64,000 nucleotides of DNA, from NCBI GenBank assembly GCA_963780795.1, contig CAWADH010000009.1:186001-250000 (forward strand), given 5' to 3'. The position numbers and the translations under genes are program-made. The notes below the pieces were generated by a model that did not search any database, was not told the origin of the DNA, and saw only the letters and a program-made list of their open reading frames with translations. Positions 15,103 through 23,851 of this stretch are shown here, piece after piece (the first letter of the stretch is position 1; each line of letters opens with the position of its first letter). The DNA is from DATJGR01 sp963780795 (GTDB taxonomy: Bacteria; Pseudomonadota; Gammaproteobacteria; Pseudomonadales; Azotimanducaceae).

Positions 15103-15759
15103 CTAGGCGTCGGCGCGGCGCGCGTTGCGCCGCTTGTTCTTCTCGCGCGAACTCCCGCAGATCAACTCCACGCCGGATTCGGCGATCGCACGCAGAGTTG
15201 CGCGCGAATCGCCGGCGCGCGAGCGCAGCGCGAGCGAGTGCAGAAGCGCGGACGCCACGCCGGCGAGCGCTTGCGGGTCTGCCGTGGGCGGAAGCTCGCC
15301 GTCGGTTTGCGCGTGGCGCAGGCGCTGCTCGAACAGGCGATCGAATTCGCGCAGCCCGCGACCGAGCCGCTCGCGTACGTCGGGGTCGGTCATCGATTCG
15401 GTCACCGCGGTGCCGATCAGGAAACAGCCGCGCGCCGCGCCTTTCGTCGGGAAGTACATCGCGAGCGCGCCATCGTAGACGCGCATCAGGGCGTCGCGTA
15501 GCGGCAACGCTTCGTCCAGCGCCGCCTCCATCTGCTCGCGTCCCTCGGCGATGTAGCGTTCGAGCGCCGCTGCGTACAACGCGTGTTTGTCGCCGAATGC
15601 GCCGTAAAGGCTCGGCCGATTCATGCGCGTGGCCGCGCTGAGCGCGTCGAGCGAGGTCGCTGAATAACCTTGTCGCCAGAACGCGTCGGTGGCGCGTTCG
15701 AGCGCTTCGCCCGGATCGTACGCGCGTGGCCGGCCGCGCCGGATCTCTTTGCTGGTCAC
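15103..15759 (-). CDS. TetR family transcriptional regulator
   Basis: A 218-residue regulator starting at GTG 15759 (MTSKEIRRGRPRAYDPGEAL). The N-terminal DNA-binding domain has the TetR helix-turn-helix YSATSLDALSAATRMNRPSLYGAFGDKHALY (about residues 34-64). The C-terminal ligand domain contains RGCFLIGTAVTESMTDPDVRE, typical of the group that represses oxidoreductase or GST genes. It is divergent from the GST gene, 104 bases away, and probably represses it and itself through palindromes in that gap. Confidence 0.85.
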   Translation of the reverse strand: MTSKEIRRGRPRAYDPGEALERATDAFWRQGYSATSLDALSAATRMNRPSLYGAFGDKHALYAAALERYIAEGREQMEAALDEALPLRDALMRVYDGALAMYFPTKGAARGCFLIGTAVTESMTDPDVRERLGRGLREFDRLFEQRLRHAQTDGELPPTADPQALAGVASALLHSLALRSRAGDSRATLRAIAESGVELICGSSREKNKRRNARRADA

Positions 15760-15830
15760 AGTGTTACCTTTCGGTACAAAAATATCGGAAACCTGTGGAA
15801 ATTCTATCAGAAGTGGCGGTAGGATATTTA

Positions 15831-15846
15831 TGTACTGTCTTGTACA
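15831..15846. promoter_or_regulatory. Candidate TetR operator upstream of GST
   Basis: GTAC (15832-15835) and GTAC (15842-15845) form a short palindromic pair within TGTACTGTCTTGTACA, 18 bases before the GST start. A third GTAC lies near 15773, next to the TetR start. The AT-rich TAGGATATTTATG just upstream may hold the -10. An AAGGAGAG ribosome site at 15851-15858 precedes ATG 15864. Confidence 0.4.
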
Positions 15847-15863
15847 AAATAAGGAGAGACCAC

Positions 15864-16508
15864 ATGAACCTCTACTTTTCACCGCTCGCCTGTTCGCTGG
15901 CAACGCGAATCGCGCTGTACGAGGCCGAGGCGCAGGCGCAGTTCACGCAGGTGGATACCCGCGCGAAGCGAATCGCCGACGGCAGCGACTTCCTGGCCGT
16001 CGCGCCGATGGGACAGGTGCCGGCGCTGAAGACCGACGACGGCACCGTGCTCACCGAGAACACGGCGGTGCTGCAATACGTGGCGGACCGATACCCGGCC
16101 GCGCAGCTCGCGCCCGGTTCGGGACTCATGCGCGCGCGGCTGCAGCAGTGGCTCGGTTTCATCGGCACCGAAATCCACAAGGCGATTTTCATCCCGCTGC
16201 TCGACCCGCGCGCCAACGATGCCGTGAAGGCGTACGCGCGCGAGAAGATTCCGTTGCGAATGGACGTGCTGCAGCAGCATCTCGCCGACAACGCGTTTCT
16301 GCTGGCGCAGTTTTCGGTGGCCGACGCGTATCTGGTGACCGTGCTCAACTGGGCCGCGTTCACCGGCGTGGACCTCGCGCAGTGGCCCGCGGTGCGCGAC
16401 TATTTCGCGCGAACTCAGAAGCGCCCGAGCGTAGCGCGAGCATTCACCGACGAATTCGCGCTGTATCGCGAGGCGCAGGCCAAGGTTCAAGCGGTATCGC
16501 AGCGATGA
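15864..16508 (+). CDS. Glutathione S-transferase family protein
   Basis: A 214-residue GST resembling the beta class (GstA-like). It has MNLYFSPLACSLATRIALYEA at the N terminus with the active-site Cys position, VAPMGQVPALKTDDG with cis-Pro, LTENTAVLQYVADRYP for glutathione binding, and FLLAQFSVADAYLVTVLNW in the helical domain. A strong AAGGAGAG site precedes the ATG. It probably conjugates glutathione to electrophiles under control of the divergent TetR protein. Its stop overlaps the ATG of the next gene. Confidence 0.9.
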   Translation: MNLYFSPLACSLATRIALYEAEAQAQFTQVDTRAKRIADGSDFLAVAPMGQVPALKTDDGTVLTENTAVLQYVADRYPAAQLAPGSGLMRARLQQWLGFIGTEIHKAIFIPLLDPRANDAVKAYAREKIPLRMDVLQQHLADNAFLLAQFSVADAYLVTVLNWAAFTGVDLAQWPAVRDYFARTQKRPSVARAFTDEFALYREAQAKVQAVSQR

Positions 16509-16891
16509 ACTCGCCGCAACCTCGCGCCGACGCCGTCGAAGAACAAACCGCTGCCGTGATGCGGCGTTTCAACGACGCGTTCCAACTGCACGATCCGTCG
16601 CTGCTCGACGATCTCATCGCGCCCGACTGCGTGCTCGAGAATTCGACGCCGGCCCCTGATGGTTCGCGTCATGTCGGTCGTGAGGCGTGCCTCGCACTGT
16701 GGAAAGGCATCATCGCGACGCCAGGAACGCGCTTCGACCTCGAGGACGTGGACGTGGCGGGAACGCGCGCGGTGATCCGCTGGCGCTTCCGTTGGGGCGA
16801 TGACAATGCCAGTTCGGTGCGCGGGGTGAACCTGATGCGGGTGCGCGACGGACTCATCGTCGAGGGTAGGGGTTACGTGAAAGGAAGCTGA
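16505..16891 (+). CDS. SnoaL/NTF2-like protein
   Basis: A 128-residue NTF2-fold protein: VMRRFNDAFQLHDPSLLDDLIAPDCVLENSTP, GREACLALWKGIIATPGTRFDLEDV, then RWRFRWGDDNASSVRGVNLMRV. These are the conical barrel elements of SnoaL-like polyketide cyclase or ketosteroid-isomerase-related proteins. The catalytic role is unknown. The ATGA overlap with the GST stop shows co-translation, so it probably acts in the same TetR-controlled detoxification unit. Confidence 0.75.
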   Translation: MNSPQPRADAVEEQTAAVMRRFNDAFQLHDPSLLDDLIAPDCVLENSTPAPDGSRHVGREACLALWKGIIATPGTRFDLEDVDVAGTRAVIRWRFRWGDDNASSVRGVNLMRVRDGLIVEGRGYVKGS

Positions 16892-16927
16892 CCGCGCACC
16901 GTCCGCGCATTTCCAATAGCATGCTTC

Positions 16928-18088
16928 GTGAAGGGCAGGAGGCGGAGCAGCGTGGACGCGAAGGACGACGCACCGGCGGAGGAGAACGGCGGCGGTGACA
17001 GGTTTCCGGTCGTCGTGCGCAGCGTTGCGCTCGCGGTGGTGGCCGTGTGCGCGTCGCTCTGGCTGCTCGACTGGGCGGCCGAGGTCTTCATTCCGGTGTT
17101 GCTCGGCCTGATGTTCAGCTACGCGCTGTCGCCGATCGTCGACCGACTGCAGGCGTGGCACATACCGCGCGTCATCGGTGCGGCGATGCTGCTGGCGTCG
17201 ATCATCAGTGGCAGCGTGGCGGCGATGTACTCGATGGAAGACGACGCGAACGCGCTGATCGAGACGCTGCCCGACACGGCGCAGAAGATCCGTCATGCGC
17301 TGCGGCCGCAAACGCGCACGCCCGACAGCGCGATCGCGAACGTGCAGGCGGCTGCGACCCAGATCGAGCAGGCGGCCGCCGAAACCGCCGCGCCGAAGGC
17401 ACAGGGCGGTGTGACGCGCGTGCAGATCGAACAGCCCAAGTTCGACATCAAGGAACACCTGTGGAGCGGTACGCTCGGCCTGGTGGCGCTGCTCGGCCAG
17501 GCAACCATCGTGCTTTTCATCACGTTCTTTCTTCTCGTTTCCGGAGACGCGTTCCGGCGCAAGATGGCGAGCATCGCCGGACCCACCTTCAAGAAAAAGC
17601 GCATCACCGTGGAGGCGCTCGACGAGATCACCGGGCAGATCAAACGCTATCTGCTCGTGCAGCTGCTCCTCAGCGCTCTCGTTGGAGTTGCCACATGGCT
17701 CGCGTTCCTGTGGATCGGTCTCGCGTATGCAGGGGTGTGGGGTGTGATATCCGGTGTACTCAATCTCATTCCGTATTTCGGTGCGATCGCGGTCACCGGC
17801 GGCGCCGCGCTGGTCGGCTTCGTGCAGTTCGGGCAGCTTCAGACCGCGTTGATTGTTGCCGGTGCGTCGCTCGTCATCCACAGCATCGTCGGCTATGGAC
17901 TGATGCCATGGTTGACCGGGCGGGCAAGCAGCATGAATCCGGTCGTGGTGTTCGTAGGTGTGCTCGCCTGGGGATGGCTCTGGGGCATCTGGGGTCTGCT
18001 GCTCGGAATGCCGATCATGTTGGCGATCAAGGCGATCTGCGATCGCGTCGACGAGCTGAAACCGATCGGTGAGTTGCTGGGAGAGTGA
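16928..18088 (+). CDS. AI-2E family transporter (PerM/YdiK-like)
   Basis: A 386-residue membrane protein beginning at GTG 16928. It has hydrophobic segments near residues 28-50, 55-72, 78-98, 185-210, 250-285, 295-350 and 340-370. It shows the family signatures WAAEVFIPVLLGLMFSYALSP near the N terminus and PYFGAIAVTGGAALVGF plus NPVVVFVGVLAWGWLWGIWGLLLGMP near the C terminus. A charged, Ala-rich region (about 110-170) lies between helices. Family members include AI-2 exporters and Na+/H+ antiporters, so the substrate is open. Confidence 0.8.
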   Translation: MKGRRRSSVDAKDDAPAEENGGGDRFPVVVRSVALAVVAVCASLWLLDWAAEVFIPVLLGLMFSYALSPIVDRLQAWHIPRVIGAAMLLASIISGSVAAMYSMEDDANALIETLPDTAQKIRHALRPQTRTPDSAIANVQAAATQIEQAAAETAAPKAQGGVTRVQIEQPKFDIKEHLWSGTLGLVALLGQATIVLFITFFLLVSGDAFRRKMASIAGPTFKKKRITVEALDEITGQIKRYLLVQLLLSALVGVATWLAFLWIGLAYAGVWGVISGVLNLIPYFGAIAVTGGAALVGFVQFGQLQTALIVAGASLVIHSIVGYGLMPWLTGRASSMNPVVVFVGVLAWGWLWGIWGLLLGMPIMLAIKAICDRVDELKPIGELLGE

Positions 18089-18092
18089 ACGG

Positions 18093-18875
18093 ATGAGCGT
18101 GCTTCCATCGCCGACGCGGGATCTCGATCAGGCCGAGTGCGACATCGCAACCTACGGCTTGTGTCTCGTCGAAGGCGTGTTGAGCGCGGACCAGGTTGAG
18201 CACGCGCGCACGGCGCTTTACAAAGCAGCCGCAGACGATCGTGCGAAGGGGCGCGAGCAGCCGCGCTTCGGCCTTGACTACGGCGACGCCAATCAGCGTG
18301 TGTGGAACGTGCTGAACCGCGATCCGATCTTCGCCGACCTAGTCCAGCATCCCGCCGCGCTGCGCCTGGTTCGCGCGGCGATCGGCTGGCCCGCGCTGCT
18401 CGGCAATCTGTCGGCAAACATCGTCGGCCCCGGCGCCGATGCGAGCGTGCTGCACGCCGACCAGATCTTCGTTCCGGAACCGTGGCCGGCCGCGCCGCAG
18501 GGCGTGAACGTCGCATGGTGTCTGGATGCGTTCACGGCGCAGAACGGCGGCACCCACGTGGTGCCGCGCAGCCATTTGCGCAGCCGCAATGCGACACCGC
18601 AGGACGCCGACGAGTCGGTGCCGATCGAGGCGCCGCTCGGCACGATGATGGTGTTCGAAAGCCGCGTGTGGCATCGCACCGGCAGCAACACGACAGCGTC
18701 GTCGCATCGCGCCGGTCTGTTCGGCTGGTACACGCGGCCGATCTATCGCACGCAGGAAAACTGGTTCCTGGCGCTCGATCCGTCGGTTCGCGAGAACGCC
18801 TCGGACACCTTACTGCAGTTGTTGGCGTACAAGACGGAAGGCTTTGGCCTGGTCAACGGCCGTTCGCCGATGTAA
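18093..18875 (+). CDS. Phytanoyl-CoA dioxygenase (PhyH) family protein
   Basis: A 260-residue Fe(II)/2-oxoglutarate dioxygenase with a double-stranded beta-helix. The facial triad is H121 and D123 (LHADQIF) with H194 (VWHRTGSN). R206 (SSHRAGLF) is the likely 2-oxoglutarate-binding Arg. The natural substrate is unknown; bacterial members hydroxylate diverse small molecules. The ATG at 18093 is used because the fold begins there, and it lies four bases after the transporter stop. It converges with the lipoprotein gene with six bases between stops. Confidence 0.85.
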   Translation: MSVLPSPTRDLDQAECDIATYGLCLVEGVLSADQVEHARTALYKAAADDRAKGREQPRFGLDYGDANQRVWNVLNRDPIFADLVQHPAALRLVRAAIGWPALLGNLSANIVGPGADASVLHADQIFVPEPWPAAPQGVNVAWCLDAFTAQNGGTHVVPRSHLRSRNATPQDADESVPIEAPLGTMMVFESRVWHRTGSNTTASSHRAGLFGWYTRPIYRTQENWFLALDPSVRENASDTLLQLLAYKTEGFGLVNGRSPM

Positions 18876-18881
18876 CGCGCC

Positions 18882-21626
18882 TCAGCGCCGCCGTCCTCCG
18901 CCACCGCGTCCGCCACCGCGACTGAAGCCGCCGCTGCGTCCGCCCGAGGACATGCTGCGGCGTTGCTCGAAGCGGTCGTATCCGCCGCTGCGGGCGCGCG
19001 CATCGCGATCGAGCTGGCGCATGTCGTCGCGCCCCGCGCCGTAACCGCCGCTCCCGTAATTGCCGCCGTTATAGCTGCCGCCGCCATAACTGCGGTCACC
19101 CGTTCCGCCGCCGTACGTTCCGTTGCGCTGTCCGGTCTGCGATCGGGGTTTGATCGATTCGCTCGTTAGTTCCGGTGCCTGCGCCGAGCGATCGCGTGCT
19201 GACGATGCCGTCGAGCCGCCCTGGTTCGGCCGTTGCGGCGTGTCGACCTGATTCCAATTGCCGTTGTCGTAGTGCTGCCAGCCGCTGTCGGTCTTCTTGT
19301 AGACGTTGCCCTGACTCCCGGCATAGATGTCGCCGCTGCCGGACTTCACCACGCTTGTCCGGTCGCCACCGCGCGAGATCGATGCCGCTTGTCCGCCGTT
19401 GCTGCCCTCGGCCTTCGTCACTGAGGTATCGCCACGGCGCGTCGTTTCGGTGTCGACCGTCTGACCGTTCTTGCTGAAGGTACCGTCGCGCGTGACGGTT
19501 CCGTTCCCCGACACAGAGCGGTCGACCGACGCCTGACCGCCCTCGGAGCCGGTGATCGTCGTGTTGCCGCCCTGGCCGATCTGGTGTTCGCCTTCGATGG
19601 TGGCGGTCTTGCCACTGCCGGTCGTGATCGTGCCGGACTTCGTGATGTTGCCGTTGCCGTCGCCGGTTCGCGTGACCGATGACGAGCCGCCGTTCGACGT
19701 CTCGCGGTTCGTCGTCATCGTTCGGTTGTCGAAGTCGGTCTTGCGTTCCATGGCGACCGCGCCGCCATTGGGTCCTTCGACGGTGCGCGACATCTTTGCG
19801 GTGTTGTTGTCGGCGTTGTAACGGCGCGACGTTTCAGTGGCGACGCCCGTGCGCGGGTTGTATTTCTCGCTGTGGCTCTCCCAGGTGTCGCCATCCCAGC
19901 CTGTCTCGACGTAACCGTATCGCCCCGTGTTCGGGTTGTAGCCCTGGCTGTAGCTGTAGCCGCCATACGGTCCGTACCAGACCGAGCGCGAGCCGTACGC
20001 GCCGGTCATCGGGCTGTACCAGTAACCGTGACCGTACGACGCACCCCAGTACGGATAGTAGTAAGGACCGTAGATGTACGGCGGGTAATACCAGCCGGTT
20101 CCGTACCACGGCACACCGTACGCGACGTACACGCTCGTGCTGTACGACGGTGGGTACGAATACACCACGGTGGTCGGCGTCGTTTCGTACACGGTGACCT
20201 GCGTCACCGGATACGACGGCGAGCTCGGCGGAATCTTGTAGATCGCGTCGGGCACGGTCGCCGTTGCGGACCAGGGTCCGTTCGGCGACGACGAGGTGTA
20301 CCACGCCCCTTCGTAGCACAGGTAGTAAGTGCCGTCGTACAGGATGACGTCGTTGCCGCTGTTCGCCGCGCGCGACACCTGCGTGCCCGGAATCGGCTCG
20401 AACTTCGGCTCGCCGCCGTAGCTCACCTTCACGTCCGGCGCGGCACCGGTTGCAATCGACTTGCGCGTGGGCAGCAGCGCTTCGAGCGCGGCGCTCTTCG
20501 CTTCGACTGTGCCGGGCACCGACGCGCGAACGTCGGCCATCTCGCTGTCTGCCGGAATTTTCGAGAACGCGTCGGGCAGATTCGGCACGAACTTCCACGG
20601 CCCTTTCTCGAGACGCTTCGTCTCGAACCAGCGGCCCGACACGAGGTAGTAATAGGTGCCCTTCAGTTCGAACAATGGACTGTCGGTGTTCGTCACGTAC
20701 TGCAGCCCGTCGGTGCCGGCGATTTCTTCCAGTTCCGGCTTGCCTTCGGTGACGATCAGTTCGGCCGGCACCGTCGACTGAATGACTTTCGGAAGCGGCG
20801 CATCGCCCACCGGCGTTGCGACCGCCGCCGCGATGGCGGCCTGTTCGCCTTTCGGATCGATCTGTGCGAAACCGGCCGGCAATGCTCCGGCGGCGGTCCA
20901 CGGACCTTTCAGATCGGCTGCCTTCAGGCGTTGCGGTCCGGTGATCAGGTAGTAGGTGCCCGACGCCGTGTCGCGCAGCACCGGGAAGTTCGCGTTGACG
21001 ACGAGTTCGAGCCCGGTCTTTTCGACCGGCGTCAGCACGGGTTTGCCGTTGATGAACAGCAGCAGCGTCGGCGTGTCGGCAACGTAGATCGGCGGGGGCG
21101 CGGTGTTGAATCCTTTCGGCGGTGGCGTTTCGAGCACGTCATCGCTCAGGTAGAGCAGAAACATGTCGAGCGGTATTTCCACCCGTTCGCGCATCACCAT
21201 GTTGGTCATCGTGACGTCGGCGGCGTCGGTCCCTTTCTCGGCGAACGTCACGTCCTCGACTTTCGGCTCCGTGACGATGACCAACCGCCTGTCGAGATCG
21301 ACTTCGGTGGCGCCCGAGATCGTCGTGGTTCCGTAGTGGGGGGCGCCGCCGTCCTTTGGATGAAACTCGATCGCGGCCACGGCTTCGAAGTGGGAGAAAT
21401 CGGGCCACGAGCGGATCTGCGGCGTGTAGACGACGACGCGGTTGCCGTCGACGATGCGTTCGCGAGGGTAGTGCCACGGCTCCGTCTGCAGCGGTTCGTT
21501 TGCGTCGACCGGCGCAACGCCCGCGACCGGCGGCGCGATGGTCGCGGCCGTGGTGTTCGCCGGAGACGCGTCGCTGCCGCAGGCATCGACGCAGAAGAGG
21601 CAGAGCAGAATCGCGAAGTGACGCAT
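18882..21626 (-). CDS. Large Gly/Tyr-rich surface lipoprotein of unknown function
   Basis: A 914-residue protein with a lipoprotein signal (LLCLFCVDAC, Cys16). Residues 50-450 contain repeated units with YYL near the end of each and GPW (GTYYLITGPQRL...GPW, GTYYYLVSGRWF...GPW, GTYYLCYEGAWY...GPW), resembling cell-wall-binding or YXWxxG-like modules. Residues about 480-580 are extremely Tyr/Pro/Gly-rich. Residues 600-790 are Thr/Ser/Gly/Asn-rich with periodic DGTxTRDG-like patterns. The C terminus is RGG-like (GGGRGGGGRRR). Annotation pipelines sometimes call such proteins carbohydrate-binding family V/XII. I infer a cell-surface or extracellular-matrix role. Confidence 0.7.
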   Translation of the reverse strand: MRHFAILLCLFCVDACGSDASPANTTAATIAPPVAGVAPVDANEPLQTEPWHYPRERIVDGNRVVVYTPQIRSWPDFSHFEAVAAIEFHPKDGGAPHYGTTTISGATEVDLDRRLVIVTEPKVEDVTFAEKGTDAADVTMTNMVMRERVEIPLDMFLLYLSDDVLETPPPKGFNTAPPPIYVADTPTLLLFINGKPVLTPVEKTGLELVVNANFPVLRDTASGTYYLITGPQRLKAADLKGPWTAAGALPAGFAQIDPKGEQAAIAAAVATPVGDAPLPKVIQSTVPAELIVTEGKPELEEIAGTDGLQYVTNTDSPLFELKGTYYYLVSGRWFETKRLEKGPWKFVPNLPDAFSKIPADSEMADVRASVPGTVEAKSAALEALLPTRKSIATGAAPDVKVSYGGEPKFEPIPGTQVSRAANSGNDVILYDGTYYLCYEGAWYTSSSPNGPWSATATVPDAIYKIPPSSPSYPVTQVTVYETTPTTVVYSYPPSYSTSVYVAYGVPWYGTGWYYPPYIYGPYYYPYWGASYGHGYWYSPMTGAYGSRSVWYGPYGGYSYSQGYNPNTGRYGYVETGWDGDTWESHSEKYNPRTGVATETSRRYNADNNTAKMSRTVEGPNGGAVAMERKTDFDNRTMTTNRETSNGGSSSVTRTGDGNGNITKSGTITTGSGKTATIEGEHQIGQGGNTTITGSEGGQASVDRSVSGNGTVTRDGTFSKNGQTVDTETTRRGDTSVTKAEGSNGGQAASISRGGDRTSVVKSGSGDIYAGSQGNVYKKTDSGWQHYDNGNWNQVDTPQRPNQGGSTASSARDRSAQAPELTSESIKPRSQTGQRNGTYGGGTGDRSYGGGSYNGGNYGSGGYGAGRDDMRQLDRDARARSGGYDRFEQRRSMSSGGRSGGFSRGGGRGGGGRRR

Positions 21627-21635
21627 TGAGATTGC

Positions 21636-22772
21636 CTAGCGTAGAGGGCGGAATGCAGCGCGGATGTCGTCGACGAGCAGATCCGGTGCTTCGATCGCGG
21701 CGAAATGGCCGCCGCGCGCCGGATGTGACCAGTGCACGACGTTGAACTGTTTCTCCACCCACGCGCGCGGCGGCAGAAACAGCTCACCCGGAAAATTCGC
21801 CACCGCGGTCGGCACGTCGACGCGCTCGGGAAACGGCGCGCCTTCGTAACGCCGGCTTTCGTAATACATCCGCACCGACGACGTGATGCTCTGCGTGAAC
21901 CAGTAGATGCTGACGTCGGTGAGAATCTCGTCTTTCGTGATCGCGTCTTCGTGATTGCCGCTGTGATGCGTCCACTTGTGAAATTTCTCGGTGATCCACG
22001 CGGCGAGGCCGACCGGCGAATCATTCAGCGCGTAACCGAGCGTTTGCGGCTTGCTGCCCTGAATGTGCTGATAACCCACTTCGTTCGTCATGTACGCCTG
22101 GCGTTCGGTGAGCGCGCGCTGTTCCACTTCGGTGACCCCGGCCATCGGATTCTCTTTCGGCGGCCGCGCGAACACGAGGTTCAGATGGATGCCTTTGACG
22201 TGATCGCCGCCGAGCGCACCGAGCCACGTCGTCACCGCGGAGCCGACGTCGCCGCCCTGCGCGAAGTAGCACTGATAACCGAGCTGATCCATCAGCTGCA
22301 TGAACAGCTCCGCGCAGGCGCGCGGCTGGAAGCCAGGCTTGCGCGGTGCGCGCGAGAAGCCGTAACCCGGAATGGATGGACAGATCACGTGAAACGCGTC
22401 GCGCCAGTCGCCGCCGAAGCGTTCTGGTTGCGTCAGCGGCTCGATGATTTTCACGAACTCGCTGACCGATCCGGGCCAGCCGTGCGTGATCAGCAACGGT
22501 TGCGCGTGCGTGCTGGTCGAACGCTGGTGGATGAAATGCAATTCGTGCTCGCCGAGCGTCGTCTTGAACTGATCGAACCGGTTCAGCTTCGCTTCCTGCG
22601 CGCGCCAGTCGAAATCGTGACGCCAGTAGCGGCACAGTTCCTTCAGATACGTGAGGTCGGTGCCGTACACCCACGGATCGCCGATCTGATCGGGCCACCG
22701 CGCGGCGTCGATGCGGGCGTGCAGCGCCGCGATCTCGCTGTCCGGAATGTCGATGCGAAAAGGTGTCGGCAT
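21636..22772 (-). CDS. Epoxide hydrolase (EHN-domain, alpha/beta hydrolase)
   Basis: A 378-residue epoxide hydrolase starting at MPTPFRIDIPDSEIAAL. The N-terminal EHN domain (residues 1-110) has ARWPDQIG and LCRYWRHDFDWRAQEAKLNRF. The hydrolase core has the oxyanion motif HGWPGS, the nucleophile elbow GGDVGS with catalytic Asp, and HPARGGHFAAIEAPDLL with catalytic His; Tyr residues of the lid are in YYESRRYE. It opens epoxides to diols, like juvenile-hormone-type enzymes. It sits just downstream of the lipoprotein gene's start and is divergent from the metallohydrolase operon. Confidence 0.88.
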   Translation of the reverse strand: MPTPFRIDIPDSEIAALHARIDAARWPDQIGDPWVYGTDLTYLKELCRYWRHDFDWRAQEAKLNRFDQFKTTLGEHELHFIHQRSTSTHAQPLLITHGWPGSVSEFVKIIEPLTQPERFGGDWRDAFHVICPSIPGYGFSRAPRKPGFQPRACAELFMQLMDQLGYQCYFAQGGDVGSAVTTWLGALGGDHVKGIHLNLVFARPPKENPMAGVTEVEQRALTERQAYMTNEVGYQHIQGSKPQTLGYALNDSPVGLAAWITEKFHKWTHHSGNHEDAITKDEILTDVSIYWFTQSITSSVRMYYESRRYEGAPFPERVDVPTAVANFPGELFLPPRAWVEKQFNVVHWSHPARGGHFAAIEAPDLLVDDIRAAFRPLR

Positions 22773-22881
22773 GATCGGGTCCGTGGAATGGCGAAAGGGC
22801 CCCCAAGGGTTCTCAAAGGGATTGTCGGCGGCGCGGACGGATGTTACCAATGCACCGCATGAACACATAGGACAGACGAAC

Positions 22882-23841
22882 GTGACAAAGCAGTTTGCGT
22901 CGAAAGGTGATCTCGCGCCGAAGCAGGTGTCATTCACGGAACTCGCGCCGGGCGCGTACGCCTACACGGCCGAAGGCGATCCGAACACCGGCATCGTGGT
23001 CGGCGACGACAGTGTGCTGGTGGTCGATACGCAGGCGACGCCGATCATGGCGCAGGACGTCATCGCGAAGATCCGTTCCGTGACCGACAAACCGATCAAA
23101 CACATCGTGCTCAGTCACTATCACGCAGTAAGAGTGCTCGGTGCATCTGCGTACGGCGCGCAGAACGTCATCGCGAGCCGCAACACCTACGATCTGATCG
23201 TTGAGCGCGGCCAGCAGGATTTCGATTCCGAGCTCGGCCGTTTTCCGCGGCTGTTTCAGGGTGTGGATTCGGTACCGGGTCTCACGTGGCCGAACATCGT
23301 GTTCGACGGCAAGCTGACGCTGCATCTCGGCAGCGTCGAAGTGCAGATCTGGCATCCGGGCCGCGGCCACACGAAAGGCGACACCATCGTCTGGCTGCCG
23401 AAGCACAAAGTGCTGTTCTCCGGCGACCTCGTCGAGTTCGGCGCAACGCCGTACACGGGCGATGCCTATCACGAGGACTGGCCCACGACGCTCGACCGGT
23501 TGCTGGAACTGAAACCGGAGCGGTTGGTGCCGGGCCGCGGCGACGCACTCACCAGCGCCGCGAAGTCGCGCGATGCAATCGAAGGTACCCGGGCATTCCT
23601 CGCCGACATGTACGGCAGCGTGAAACAGGCGCGCGCCGCCGGCAAGACGCTGTCCGACTGCTACAAGGAAACGTACGCCAGGCTCGCGCCAAAGTACGGT
23701 CGTTGGGTGATCTTCGACCATTGCCTGCCGTTTGACATCACGCGCTGCTACGATGAAGCGGGCGAACATCGCGACCCGCGGATATGGACCGCGGAGCGGG
23801 ACGACCAGATGTGGCACTCGCTGCAGAAACAACTCGCCTGA
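22882..23841 (+). CDS. MBL-fold metallohydrolase with altered metal motif
   Basis: A 319-residue metallo-beta-lactamase-fold protein starting at GTG 22882 after AGGA. The usual HxHxDH motif reads HYHAVR (H79, H81, with V83 and R84 in place of Asp/His). Other ligands appear intact: GRGHTKGD, LFSGDLVE and FDHCLPFD. Thus metal site 1 could form but site 2 is impaired, as in a subgroup of proteobacterial MBL proteins. The substrate is unknown. It heads a four-gene operon with an FAD monooxygenase, FAH-like enzyme and PhyH protein (gaps of 10, -4 and -4 bases). Confidence 0.8.
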   Translation: MTKQFASKGDLAPKQVSFTELAPGAYAYTAEGDPNTGIVVGDDSVLVVDTQATPIMAQDVIAKIRSVTDKPIKHIVLSHYHAVRVLGASAYGAQNVIASRNTYDLIVERGQQDFDSELGRFPRLFQGVDSVPGLTWPNIVFDGKLTLHLGSVEVQIWHPGRGHTKGDTIVWLPKHKVLFSGDLVEFGATPYTGDAYHEDWPTTLDRLLELKPERLVPGRGDALTSAAKSRDAIEGTRAFLADMYGSVKQARAAGKTLSDCYKETYARLAPKYGRWVIFDHCLPFDITRCYDEAGEHRDPRIWTAERDDQMWHSLQKQLA

Positions 23842-23851
23842 CGGCCGGCGC

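Noticed and set aside
19872..21629. 585-codon plus-strand frame opposite the lipoprotein gene
   Set aside because: The lipoprotein strand has a signal peptide with lipobox and repeated modules; the opposite frame is Arg/Val/His low-complexity.
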